Assembly: GCF_001613445.1 (NCBI RefSeq)
Contig: NZ_BDCJ01000019.1
Span: 124,001 to 188,000 of the forward strand
DNA from: Nocardia grenadensis NBRC 108939
GTDB lineage: Bacteria > Actinomycetota > Actinomycetes > Mycobacteriales > Mycobacteriaceae
Length of the DNA: 64,000 nt
Reading direction: 5' to 3'
Shown here: piece by piece, positions 32,767 to 40,375 of the stretch
Layout of the letters: each line of letters begins with the position of its first letter
Numbering within the stretch: position 1 is the stretch's first letter
Program-made: the position numbers and the translations under genes
The notes under the pieces: model-generated
What the model saw: only the letters and a program-made list of their open reading frames with translations
Databases searched by the model: none
Told to the model about the DNA's origin: nothing

Positions 32767-33761
32767 GGCTTCACTCCTGCCAAATCGAGGGCCTCACGCA
32801 CCATTTCGGCGGTGGTGGGCGGGTCGGTCATCACAAGGGGAACGCTGCGCACCTGTACGTCCGGGACCTCGGCGGTATCGGTCGTATGGATCAGCCAGCC
32901 GTCGAGAATGCCGGTGGCCGAACGGGGTCCATAGTGGCGCCCCACTGCCTCCGCCGTCGTCTCCACACCGATCACCGACAGGCACTCGTCGGCCATCCCG
33001 CGCAACGGTTTGCCGTCGATCACCGGCGAGACCCCGATCACCGGGGCCTTCGTGGTGCGCAGCGCACCACGAATTCCGGGCACCGCGAGGATCGATCCGA
33101 CGCTGACAACGGGGTTCGAGGGAGCGAGTAATACGACATCGGCATCAGCTATGAGTTCGGTCACATTCGGTGCCGGTTTGGCGTCATCCGCCCCGATTGT
33201 GGCGAATCCGTGGGTTTCGACGGCGGCGCGGTGGCGAACCCACCACTCCTGGAAATGGATCGCGCGGCGTTCGCCAGGGCTCTCCGGGTCGCTGATAACA
33301 ACATGCGTTTCACAGCGATCGTCGGTTGCCGGGACGAGTTTCACACCCGGTTGCCATCGTTTGCAGAGGGCTTCGGTAACCGCCGAGAGGGGATACCCGG
33401 CGCGTAGCATTTCGGTACGAACCAGGTGCGTCGCGATATCCCGGTCCCCCAGCCCGAACCAGTCGGGCTGGGCATGATATTTCGCGAGCTCCTCCTTGGC
33501 GTGCCACGTTTCCCCCAACCGGCCCCAGCCGCGCTCCGGGTCGATTCCACCGCCGAGCGTATACATGCAGGTATCGAGGTCGGGGCAGATTCTCAGCCCG
33601 TGCATCCAAACATCGTCGCCCACATTGACGATGGCGGAAACCTCCGCCTCGGGCAGGAGCTCCCGGACGCCCAGCAGGAACCGCGCGCCACCGACTCCGC
33701 CGACCAGGACGACGATACGGGGGCCATTGGCGGGTGCGCTGTCCGCTTGTTGTGAAGTCAC
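32763..33761 (-). CDS. fbiA: Phospholactate/phosphoenolpyruvate transferase FbiA (CofD)
   Basis: FbiA joins the activated guanylyl-phosphoenolpyruvate (or lactate) group to the deazaflavin Fo, making (dehydro-)F420-0. The protein has VVLVGGVGGARFLLG at the N-terminus, IVNVGDDVWMHGLRICPDLDT, YTLGGGIDPERGWGRLGETW, and ATDDRCETHVVI, with APSNPVVSVGSIL binding the nucleotide. GTG 33761 is preferred because a TAGTGT element lies 8 nt upstream, implying a leaderless transcript (332 aa); GTG 33773 is the alternative and lies within that element. First gene of fbiA-fbiB-NUDIX, divergent from whiB2. Confidence 0.95.
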   Translation of the reverse strand: MTSQQADSAPANGPRIVVLVGGVGGARFLLGVRELLPEAEVSAIVNVGDDVWMHGLRICPDLDTCMYTLGGGIDPERGWGRLGETWHAKEELAKYHAQPDWFGLGDRDIATHLVRTEMLRAGYPLSAVTEALCKRWQPGVKLVPATDDRCETHVVISDPESPGERRAIHFQEWWVRHRAAVETHGFATIGADDAKPAPNVTELIADADVVLLAPSNPVVSVGSILAVPGIRGALRTTKAPVIGVSPVIDGKPLRGMADECLSVIGVETTAEAVGRHYGPRSATGILDGWLIHTTDTAEVPDVQVRSVPLVMTDPPTTAEMVREALDLAGVKP

Positions 33762-33769
33762 ATCTGTAC

Positions 33770-33775
33770 ACACTA
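33770..33775 (-). promoter_or_regulatory. Leaderless -10 element TAGTGT of fbiA
   Basis: On the minus strand TAGTGT (plus-strand 33770-33775) is followed by 8 nt and GTG 33761. No Shine-Dalgarno sequence is visible near either candidate start. Confidence 0.4.
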
Positions 33776-33887
33776 TGCCGCGTCGGAAATGGTGCGCCTT
33801 CCGCTATATTTGCCGCTCATTTGCTATTCGGGTCACAAGATCGACTCGGAATGCCGCGCGGGATAGTAACGGAATAGTGACGGTGGC

Positions 33888-33917
33888 TTGACCATCACTG
33901 CAGGCGGCGTGTCTAAT
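33888..33917 (+). promoter_or_regulatory. Candidate sigma70-type promoter for whiB2
   Basis: TTGACC (33888-33893) and TCTAAT (33912-33917) are separated by 18 nt. The start of transcription would be about 180 nt before the whiB2 ATG, giving a long 5' leader. Pattern evidence only. Confidence 0.35.
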
Positions 33918-34106
33918 CACAGACATGTCATTCCGGGTCGCGCGGGAAGTACAAGGCGCGTACGGAAACTCGAACGGATGTTCGAATTGGAATGGCAGGC
34001 TCGGGGAAGTCCGCGAGACAACGTCGCGGAGTTTGGCCGTCGGTATGCGCGTTGATCGACGGAAATGAATTCTTTCTGCGCTAACACACAGTGAGGAGGC
34101 GGAGCG

Positions 34107-34508
34107 ATGGCCGATGATCTGGCCCCGGCCGGCATTCCGGTGGGTGTATCGCGAACCGATTCCACAGCAGGCGCAGCACGAGGCGTCGCTGTTGACAACG
34201 GCTGGTCCGGACCTGATCGGAGTGAGCGTGAATCGACACCCCGGCTCAGCCTGATCGTGACCGGTTTCGACGAGATGTTCGGCTCCATCGAAGAACAATG
34301 GCAAGAACGCGCACTGTGCGCGGAGACAGACCCGGAGGCCTTCTTCCCGGAGAAGGGTGGCTCCACCCGCGAGGCCAAACGCATCTGCATGGGATGCGAG
34401 GTCCGTGACGAATGCCTGGAATACGCGCTCGCGCACGATGAGCGCTTCGGAATCTGGGGCGGCCTGTCGGAGCGGGAGCGCCGGCGCCTCAAGCGCGGTA
34501 TCGGCTGA
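34107..34508 (+). CDS. whiB2: WhiB-family iron-sulfur transcription factor WhiB2 (WhmD)
   Basis: WhiB2 (WhmD) is needed for septation and cell division in mycobacteria. The 133-residue protein has the four cluster Cys (C71, C94, C97, C103 in CAETDPEAFFPEKGG.. and CMGCEVRDEC). It also has the GIWGG turn (114-118) and the basic DNA-binding tail SERERRRLKRGIG. The C-terminal 75 residues are almost identical to M. tuberculosis WhiB2 (by recall); the N-terminal 55 residues (rich in Gly, Ser and Asp) are an extension. AGGAGG lies 8 nt before ATG 34107. It lies next to fbiA as in M. tuberculosis (Rv3260c-Rv3261). Confidence 0.95.
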   Translation: MADDLAPAGIPVGVSRTDSTAGAARGVAVDNGWSGPDRSERESTPRLSLIVTGFDEMFGSIEEQWQERALCAETDPEAFFPEKGGSTREAKRICMGCEVRDECLEYALAHDERFGIWGGLSERERRRLKRGIG

Positions 34509-34579
34509 CGACACCGCTCGCGTCGGTGCGCCCCGGAGTATGTGGCCGGGGCGGGCCGTCGCGATCGGCGCTCACTGAC

Positions 34580-34585
34580 TAACGT
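34580..34585 (+). promoter_or_regulatory. Leaderless -10 element TAACGT
   Basis: TAACGT is 8 nt before ATG 34594 and 2 nt before ATG 34588. The spacing favours ATG 34594 as the real, leaderless start. Confidence 0.4.
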
Positions 34586-34593
34586 TCATGGTC

Positions 34594-35073
34594 ATGGCAC
34601 GATCCCGCAACCGCAGACCCCCGACCGCCCGGTCGGTCAGCCGTCGCGGCCGCGGTGTCCGCGGACCGATGCTGCCGCCGACCGTCCCGGCCTGGCGCAC
34701 CAGGGGCCAGAAATTCGACCGGCTGGTACTGGAAGCCTTCGCGCCCCTGGACACCCGCTGGCACGATCGGCTCACCAAACTCGATATCGCCGTCGACGAC
34801 GTACCCAAAATACGTCCACTGCACCCGGATTCGGTCACCTGGCCGGACGAGGTCGTCGCCGACGGCCCGGTCCCGCTGTCCCGGCTCATCCCCGCCGGCG
34901 TCGACCGGCACGGCACCCCCATCCGCGCACGAGTGGTGCTGTTCCGTAAACCCCTCGAACTGCGCGCCGGCGATCCGGAGGACCTGGTGGAACTGCTGCG
35001 CGAAGTACTGGTCCAACAGATCGCCACCTACCTCGGTGTCGACCCGGACGTCATAGACCCGGACCCGGAATAG
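34594..35073 (+). CDS. Metallopeptidase-fold protein lacking the HExxH motif (Rv3259-like)
   Basis: A 159-residue protein related to the minimal zincin family PF06262 in its order and core (RLVLEAFAPLDTRWHDRLTKLDIAVDDVPKI, PLSRLIPAG, IRARVVLFRKPLELRAGDPEDLVELLREVLVQQIATYLGVDPDVIDPD). In active members the last helix contains HExxHHxG; here the equivalent segment reads LREVLVQQIATYLG with no His, so it cannot bind zinc as a peptidase. The N-terminus is basic (MARSRNRRPPTARSVSRRGRG). It may serve as a binding protein. The gene neighbours whiB2 as in M. tuberculosis, where Rv3259 shares this feature as far as I recall. Confidence 0.75.
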   Translation: MARSRNRRPPTARSVSRRGRGVRGPMLPPTVPAWRTRGQKFDRLVLEAFAPLDTRWHDRLTKLDIAVDDVPKIRPLHPDSVTWPDEVVADGPVPLSRLIPAGVDRHGTPIRARVVLFRKPLELRAGDPEDLVELLREVLVQQIATYLGVDPDVIDPDPE

Positions 35074-35163
35074 GGCTGTCGACGGCGCCACCTTCCGTAC
35101 CGGTGGATCGGTCGGACCAACGAACCGCATCGGACCGAACCCCGGCGGTGAGGGGCGGGCTCG

Positions 35164-35330
35164 CTTGCGAAGGCGAGGGTGTGGACTCACTCGCGAAGGT
35201 GAGGGTGTGAACTGCTCGCAAAGGTGCTGTGTTTTTGGCGGCGCCTTGGCCGAAGGTGCTCAATGGTCGCACTCTATGAACCGGCCCACCGCACATCGCA
35301 TGCGCCGCAGGCGCGCAAAAACACAGCCTC
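35164..35330. repeat. Dispersed mosaic palindromic repeat, copy C
   Basis: It starts with two direct repeats of about 25 bp (35164-35189 and 35190-35214, e.g. CTCGCGAAGGTGAGGGTGTG) and a third partial unit. A 102-bp element bounded by perfect 12-bp inverted repeats follows, GCTGTGTTTTTG (35226-35237) and CAAAAACACAGC (35316-35327). Inside are inverted pieces of copy A (CAATGGTCGCACTCTATG) and of copy B (CGCATGCGCCGCAGGCGC). The arrangement resembles a MITE-like or REP-like mobile repeat. Confidence 0.75.
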
Positions 35331-35439
35331 GACCCCGCCCCGCCGGAGGCGGGGCAAATAGACACGAATCACACTGCGGCGCGCCGTATGCGAGTGGATC
35401 CATGAGCGTGTCTACCCCACTCGCGTCGGTGCGGCGGGT

Positions 35440-35445
35440 TACGCT
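35440..35445 (+). promoter_or_regulatory. Leaderless -10 element TACGCT
   Basis: TACGCT is 7 nt before GTG 35453, so transcription could begin at the start codon. No ribosome binding site is present. Confidence 0.35.
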
Positions 35446-35452
35446 CATCGAC

Positions 35453-35836
35453 GTGATCTCCATGCGTCGTTGCTGCCGCCCCGGCTGCAAGAATCCGGCC
35501 GTCGCGACGCTGACCTATGTCTACTCGGACTCCACCGCGGTGGTGGGCCCGCTGGCGACGGTGGCCGAACCTCATTCCTGGGACCTCTGCGGAACCCACG
35601 CCTCCCGGATCACCGCCCCCAAGGGCTGGGATATGGTCCGGCACGAAGGCGGCTTCTCCACCAGCCCCGACGACGACGATCTGACCGCCCTCGCCGAGGC
35701 CGTCCGCGAGGCCGGGCTACGCCGCCGCCCGCCGGAACCCGACCAGCGCGGCTACCGCGACCACACCCCGCCGCCCCGCCCGACCCGTACCGGCCGCCGC
35801 GGCCACCTGCGCGTACTCCCCGATCCCCCCAGCTGA
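35453..35836 (+). CDS. DUF3499 family protein (Rv3258c-like)
   Basis: A 127-residue actinobacterial protein of unknown function. The conserved core is CCRPGCKNPAVATLTYVYSDSTAVVGPLA, then EPHSWDLCGTHASRITAPKGWDMVRHEG. The CCxxxC plus CxxH arrangement suggests a zinc site. The C-terminus after residue 90 is a Pro/Arg-rich disordered tail (PPEPDQRGYRDHTPPPRPTRTGRRGH). GTG 35453 is chosen from the leaderless promoter; ATG 35462 begins the conserved core and is possible. It lies 57 bp before manB, as in mycobacteria. Confidence 0.85.
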   Translation: MISMRRCCRPGCKNPAVATLTYVYSDSTAVVGPLATVAEPHSWDLCGTHASRITAPKGWDMVRHEGGFSTSPDDDDLTALAEAVREAGLRRRPPEPDQRGYRDHTPPPRPTRTGRRGHLRVLPDPPS

Positions 35837-35880
35837 GCTGCGCTTATCGGCGGCGACTCCGACGCCGCAAACATAAGCAT

Positions 35881-35886
35881 TAGGGT
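35881..35886 (+). promoter_or_regulatory. Leaderless -10 element TAGGGT of manB
   Basis: TAGGGT, 7 nt, then ATG 35894. Identical spacing and nearly identical sequence to the element before the desaturase at 15839. Confidence 0.5.
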
Positions 35887-35893
35887 AGTCGCC

Positions 35894-37270
35894 ATGACAG
35901 TCGCCCGCCCTGCCGAGTCCGTGAACGCGGTGATCAAGGCCTACGACATTCGCGGTGTGGTCTCCGACCAGCTCGATACCGATTTCGTCCGGGACACCGG
36001 TGCCGCGTTCGCCCGGTTGATGCGGGGTGAGCAGGCACGGCGCATTGTCGTCGGGCACGATATGCGCGCCTCGTCTCCCGAGCTGGTGGCGGCGTTCGCC
36101 GAGGGGGTGCTCGCCCAAGGACTCGATGTGGTCCATATCGGGCTGGCGTCCACCGATGAGCTGTATTTCGCCTCGGGCCGACTCGACTGCCCGGGCGCCA
36201 TGTTCACGGCGAGCCACAATCCGGCCCGTTACAACGGCATCAAACTGTGCCGTCCGCGAGCGCTGCCGGTCGGTCAGGACACCGGTCTGGCGGCCATCGC
36301 CGCGGAGTTGATCTCCGGCGTACCCGGGTACGCCGGTGAGCCCGGTGGCGCCACCGAGATCGATCTGCTCGACGACTACGCCGCGTTCCTGCGCGACCTG
36401 GTGGATCTGGCCGGTATCCGGCCGCTGACCGTGGCGGTGGACGCCGGCAACGGGATGGGCGGGCATACCGTCCCCGCCGTACTCGGCGCACTGCCGCAGG
36501 TCACGGTCGTACCGCTGTACTTCGAGCTGGACGGCAGCTTCCCCAACCACGAGGCCAATCCCCTCGATCCGAAGAATCTGGTGGATCTGCAGGCACTGGT
36601 CCGCGATTCGGGCGCCGATATCGGGTTGGCCTTCGACGGCGACGCCGATCGCTGCTTCGTGGTCGACGAACAGGGGGATCCCGTCTCGCCGTCGGCCATC
36701 ACGGCGCTGGTCGCCGAACGGGAGCTCGCCAAGGAGCCCGGGGCCACCATCATCCACAATCTGATCACTTCCCGATCGGTACCGGAGCTGGTGGCCGAGC
36801 TGGGCGGCAATCCGGTGCGATCGCGGGTGGGCCATTCGTTCATCAAACAGCTGATGGCCAGCTCCGGCGCCGTCTTCGGCGGGGAGCACTCCGCCCACTA
36901 TTATTTCCGGGATTTCTGGGGCGCCGATTCCGGCATGCTGGCCGCTCTGCACGTACTGGCGGCCCTGGGCGAGGACAAGCGGCCCGTGTCGGAGCTGATG
37001 GCCTCCTACACGGCCTACGCCGCTTCCGGCGAGATCAACTCGACCGTCGACGACGCGGCCGCGCGGACCGGCGCCGTGCTCGACGAGTTCGCCGGGCGCG
37101 CGGTCTCGGTGGACCGGCTCGACGGTGTCACGGTGCAACTACCGGACCATGCCTGGTTCAACCTGCGCGCCTCCAATACCGAACCGCTGCTACGACTCAA
37201 CGTCGAAGCCAGGTCGCAGAAGGAAGTAGACGCACTCGTGACCGAGATCCTGCGCATCGTCCGCGCCTGA
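35894..37270 (+). CDS. manB: Phosphomannomutase/phosphoglucomutase
   Basis: ManB interconverts mannose-6-phosphate and mannose-1-phosphate, feeding GDP-mannose and then mannosylated lipids (PIM, LM, LAM). The 458-residue alpha-D-phosphohexomutase has YDIRGVVSDQ, the catalytic phosphoserine loop MFTASHNPARYNG (Ser107), the Mg2+ loop FDGDADRCFVVD, the sugar loop GGEHSAHYYF and the phosphate loop RASNTEPLLRLNVEA. It corresponds to Rv3257c. The next gene (SIS-like) starts about 115 bp on, and manA follows, so the three genes form the mannose-6-phosphate supply unit. Confidence 0.95.
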   Translation: MTVARPAESVNAVIKAYDIRGVVSDQLDTDFVRDTGAAFARLMRGEQARRIVVGHDMRASSPELVAAFAEGVLAQGLDVVHIGLASTDELYFASGRLDCPGAMFTASHNPARYNGIKLCRPRALPVGQDTGLAAIAAELISGVPGYAGEPGGATEIDLLDDYAAFLRDLVDLAGIRPLTVAVDAGNGMGGHTVPAVLGALPQVTVVPLYFELDGSFPNHEANPLDPKNLVDLQALVRDSGADIGLAFDGDADRCFVVDEQGDPVSPSAITALVAERELAKEPGATIIHNLITSRSVPELVAELGGNPVRSRVGHSFIKQLMASSGAVFGGEHSAHYYFRDFWGADSGMLAALHVLAALGEDKRPVSELMASYTAYAASGEINSTVDDAAARTGAVLDEFAGRAVSVDRLDGVTVQLPDHAWFNLRASNTEPLLRLNVEARSQKEVDALVTEILRIVRA

Positions 37271-37384
37271 CTGGAATAGTGGAAATACACACCGTGGATT
37301 CGCCCGTTCCAGACCCGGTGTCCACAACGCGGGCGGTCGCGGCCGAGACCGACAACAGCGCGATGAGGGGAGGTGCCACGCCCG

Positions 37385-38581
37385 ATGATCGCTGACACCC
37401 CGGTACTCGATCTGGACGATGCCGCAATGCTCGAAGCCGCCGATACCGGCGGCGCCCTCCGGTCGGCCGCGTCCGGTGGTGCCCAGGTGCGTGCCACCGC
37501 GGCAGCCGTGGCGGAAGGGGCGCTCACCCGGCTCGACGGTTTGCGCCCGCGGAGTCTGCTGCTGGTCTCCGGCCCCGGACGGGCCACCCGGGCCGCCGCA
37601 CTGCTCGTCGCGACTCTCGGCGACCGGACCGGTCTGCCGCTGGTCCAGGTCACCACGGTGCCCTCCTGGGCCGGCCCACTGGACGTGGTGCTGGTGGCCG
37701 GCGACGACGCCGGCGATCCACGGCTCATCGACGCCGTCGACCGGGCGCTGCGCCGCGGCGCGGAGGTGGTCGTGGCGGCACCGGACGAAGGTCCGCTGCG
37801 CGCCGCCGCGGCCGGGCGGGCCGCGCTGCTCGCGCCCCGCATCCCAGTACTCGACGAGAACCGGCTGCTGCGCTATCTCGGCATCGGAATCGCGGTCCTG
37901 CAGGCCATCGACGGGCATCGCAGCGCCACATTCCTGCCCGAACTGGCCGAACTGGCCGATGTCCTCGACACCGAGGCCCTGCGCGACGGCCCGCAGCATG
38001 AGGTCTTCCACAATCCCGCCAAGAATCTGGCCGCGCGGACCCAACAGCGCGGACTCATCCTCGCCGGCGACAGCGAAGCTACCACCGGGCTCGCGCTGCA
38101 CGCGGCCGAGGTGCTGTTGCAATCGGCGGGCCGCACCGCGACCGCGGTGGATCTCGCTGTCGCGGTGACCGCGCTACCCCGTCTGGTGAACGCCGCCACC
38201 GCGGCCGCACCCGACTACGATCCGCTGTTCCACGACGAGCAACTCGACGGTCCGCCGCCGGTGGAGAAGAAGCGGATCTTCTTGTGCAGCACCGATTCCG
38301 ATCTCATGGCGGCGCGCCGCCGGATCGCGGTATTCGGTGGAGCGGGCGGCGGCACCGTGGACGCAGACCTGGTCACCGCGGAACTCGAAGCGATTCCCGC
38401 CGACCCGGCCCGCGCCGGGTCGGCGGACCCCCAACCGGTACCCACACCGATCGGTGGTGAACTGGACCGTCTCGCGGTGCTCGCGTTGCGCTGGGAGATG
38501 GCAGCGGCCTATCTGCGGCTCATCGGCGGCCGGGCGATCGCGGCGAGCGATCCGGACAGCTACGACGGGGGACACTACTAG
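37385..38581 (+). CDS. SIS-domain-like protein of the mannose cluster (Rv3256c-like)
   Basis: A 398-residue protein of unknown activity. It has the two-half layout of phosphosugar isomerases (SIS folds): RPRSLLLVSGPGRATRAAALLVATL in the first half, GLILAGDSEATTGLALHAAEVLL in the second. It resembles bifunctional phosphoglucose/phosphomannose isomerases but the clear catalytic Glu/His of that family cannot be picked out by eye. GAGGGGAGG lies 12 nt before ATG 37385; a GTG at 37373 is the alternative. Its stop TAG shares one base with the manA GTG. Its position between manB and manA suggests a role in sugar phosphate metabolism. Confidence 0.8.
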   Translation: MIADTPVLDLDDAAMLEAADTGGALRSAASGGAQVRATAAAVAEGALTRLDGLRPRSLLLVSGPGRATRAAALLVATLGDRTGLPLVQVTTVPSWAGPLDVVLVAGDDAGDPRLIDAVDRALRRGAEVVVAAPDEGPLRAAAAGRAALLAPRIPVLDENRLLRYLGIGIAVLQAIDGHRSATFLPELAELADVLDTEALRDGPQHEVFHNPAKNLAARTQQRGLILAGDSEATTGLALHAAEVLLQSAGRTATAVDLAVAVTALPRLVNAATAAAPDYDPLFHDEQLDGPPPVEKKRIFLCSTDSDLMAARRRIAVFGGAGGGTVDADLVTAELEAIPADPARAGSADPQPVPTPIGGELDRLAVLALRWEMAAAYLRLIGGRAIAASDPDSYDGGHY

Positions 38582-39795
38582 TGCACGAACTCGTGGGTGC
38601 GCTGCGCTCGTACGCCTGGGGCTCACGCACCGCGCTCGCCGAACTCTGCGGACGCCAGGTCCCGTCGGCACACCCGGAAGCGGAACTGTGGTTCGGTGCC
38701 CATCCCGCCGACCCGGCCTATCTGCGCATCGACGACGGCACCCGGTCGCTGCTGGAGGCGGTGTCGGAGAATCCGGACGAGGAACTCGGCGCGGCCGCCG
38801 CGCGGTTCGGTGACCGGCTGCCGTTCCTGCTGAAGATCCTGGCCGCCGAGGAACCGCTGTCGCTCCAAGCCCATCCGAGCGCGGAACAGGCACGGTCCGG
38901 GTTCGCCCGGGAGAACCGCACCCAGGTACCGCTCGACTCCCCGATGCGCAACTACCGCGACGACAGCCACAAACCCGAACTGGTGGTCGCGCTGGAAAGG
39001 TTCGAGGCACTCGCCGGATTCCGCGACCCACTGCGCACGGTGGATCTCTTCCGTGCCCTGGAGGTCGCCGAACTCACCCAGTACGCCGACCTGCTTGCCG
39101 CACAACCCGATTCCGATGGCCTGCGGACGCTGTTCACCAGCTGGATCACCCTCCCGCCGAACGTACTGGACACTCTGCTGCCGACCGTGCTGGACGGCTG
39201 CGTGCGATACCTGTCCAATTCCGAACGGGAATTCGCCGCCGAAGCCCGCACCACGCTGGAACTGGCCGAAGCCTATCCCGGTGACGCCGGTGTGCTGGCC
39301 GCGATGCTGCTGAACCGGATCACCCTGCAGCCCGGTCAGGGCCTGTTCCTCGCCGCCGGGAATCTGCACGCCTACCTGCACGGCGTGGCGGTGGAGATCA
39401 TGGCCAACTCCGACAATGTGCTGCGCGGCGGGCTCACCCCCAAACACGTCGACGTTCCGGAGCTGCTGAAAGTGCTGGACTTCGAACCGATCGACCTGCC
39501 CCTGGTCCTCCCCCAGCCCGCCGGTGACGGTTCCGTCCGTTATGACACCCCGGCCCCCGAATTCGCGCTGCGCCGTTTCGACCTCACCGCCGGATCCGCC
39601 CTCGTGCCGCTGACCGACGCGGGCCCGGGCATCGTGCTCTGCACAGCCGGTTCGGCCCGCCTACTGGACGGCGATTCGAAGGTCACCCTGGCCCGCGGCT
39701 CGGCCGCGTGGATTTCGGCGACGGACAAGGATATTCGCGCCCAGGCCACCGACGAACCCGCCACCTTGTTCTGCGCCTGCGTCGGCGCCGTGTGA
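38581..39795 (+). CDS. manA: Mannose-6-phosphate isomerase, class I
   Basis: ManA interconverts fructose-6-phosphate and mannose-6-phosphate, the entry to mannose metabolism. The 404-residue zinc enzyme has YAWGSRTALAELCG, AELWFGAHPADPAY, LSLQAHPSAEQA (zinc ligands), DDSHKPELVVALERFEALAGFR and GNLHAYLHGVAVEIMANSDNVLRGGLTPKHVDVPELLKVLDF near the C-terminus. GTG 38581 overlaps the previous stop by one base. Equivalent to Rv3255c. The repeat copy B begins about 120 bp after its stop. Confidence 0.95.
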   Translation: MHELVGALRSYAWGSRTALAELCGRQVPSAHPEAELWFGAHPADPAYLRIDDGTRSLLEAVSENPDEELGAAAARFGDRLPFLLKILAAEEPLSLQAHPSAEQARSGFARENRTQVPLDSPMRNYRDDSHKPELVVALERFEALAGFRDPLRTVDLFRALEVAELTQYADLLAAQPDSDGLRTLFTSWITLPPNVLDTLLPTVLDGCVRYLSNSEREFAAEARTTLELAEAYPGDAGVLAAMLLNRITLQPGQGLFLAAGNLHAYLHGVAVEIMANSDNVLRGGLTPKHVDVPELLKVLDFEPIDLPLVLPQPAGDGSVRYDTPAPEFALRRFDLTAGSALVPLTDAGPGIVLCTAGSARLLDGDSKVTLARGSAAWISATDKDIRAQATDEPATLFCACVGAV

Positions 39796-39917
39796 ATCAG
39801 GGGAGCCGGTCCACCGGATAGTGCCCGTCCGGGGGACGAACTCGGGCGCCGGAGTGTTTGGCGGGGACATGGTGTCTGCCCAGTGTTACCGCGGTGATCG
39901 GCGTCAACCCAGCCGAC

Positions 39918-40178
39918 AAAGGTGAGAGGTGGGCCTGCTCGCAAAGATGAGAAGTGGGCCTACTCGCAAAAGTGCTGTGTTTATTGGCGCCACCTGCGGC
40001 GGCGCGGGGTTGAGGCCCCCTTGGTCTCGCCGTTTCGGCCTCGAGACTCGCGCCTGCGGCGCATGCGCTTCGAGGCCGAAACGGCGAGACGGGCCTCAAC
40101 CCTTTGAGGTGTCTCGTAAGACTCAACGCATGCGGGTTGCGTCGGCATTCGATGTTCGGGTCGGATGCCGACTCGACC
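39918..40178. repeat. Dispersed mosaic palindromic repeat, copy B
   Basis: Two 25-bp direct repeats (39918-39942 and 39943-39967, consensus CTCGCAAAGRTGAGARGTGGG) lead into AAGTGCTGTGTTTATTGGCGCC. The core is a large palindrome: GTCTCGCCGTTTCGGCCTCGA (40024-40044) pairs exactly with 40070-40090, a 21-bp stem. Beyond a short mismatch, flanking GGGTTGAGGCCC/GGGCCTCAACCC extends pairing. It then continues with the GGGTTGCGTCGGCATTCGA word shared with copy A. No coding potential. Confidence 0.8.
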
Positions 40179-40228
40179 GCCCGGCCGACCTGGCATCTGG
40201 TCACCTTCACGAATAGCAGCGCCCGCTC

Positions 40229-40300
40229 GGTGCCGAGTCTTACGAGGCCCTGAAAGGGTCGAGGCCTCCTTGGTCCCGCGGCGCCGGAGGCGCCGCCATC
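40229..40300. repeat. Inverted partial copy of the same repeat
   Basis: GAGTCTTACGAG..AAAGGGTCGAGGCC followed by TCCTTGGTC and CGGCGCCGGAGGCGCCG. The first part is the reverse complement of the end of copy B (40090-40122). A similar inverted fragment precedes copy A at 17359. Confidence 0.6.
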
Positions 40301-40375
40301 CAACACAGCATAGGCTGTGGCGCGGCGTGGCTTCGGACCAATGGTTCGGGCATCGGAGTAGCAGGAGGGTGGCGG

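Larger units (their letters stand above)
33762..34106. other. Divergent promoter region fbiA / whiB2
   Basis: 345 bp, clearly less GC-rich than its surroundings. It holds the fbiA -10 (33770-33775), a candidate whiB2 promoter (33888-33917) and a Shine-Dalgarno AGGAGG at 34093-34098. No gene is seen. Confidence 0.5.
35074..35452. other. Intergenic region before the DUF3499 gene
   Basis: About 380 bp. The first 90 bp are featureless, the centre is repeat copy C, and a short GC-rich hairpin (CCCCGCC/GGCGGGG, around 35335-35356) follows. The last 60 bp carry the -10 element of the next gene. Confidence 0.45.
39796..40375. other. 580-bp intergenic region holding repeats
   Basis: Between manA and the cation exporter. 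The first 120 bp are featureless, 39918-40178 is repeat copy B, and 40229-40300 is an inverted partial copy. The last 80 bp hold the start signals of the exporter, including AGGAGG at 40362-40367. No gene seen. Confidence 0.5.

Noticed and set aside
35164..35214. Direct repeats of 25 bp as a CRISPR array
   Set aside because: Only two to three adjacent units with no spacers and no cas genes.
40020..40095. A tRNA or rRNA gene in the strong palindromic region
   Set aside because: The structure is one long hairpin, not a cloverleaf, and no conserved tRNA loops are present.
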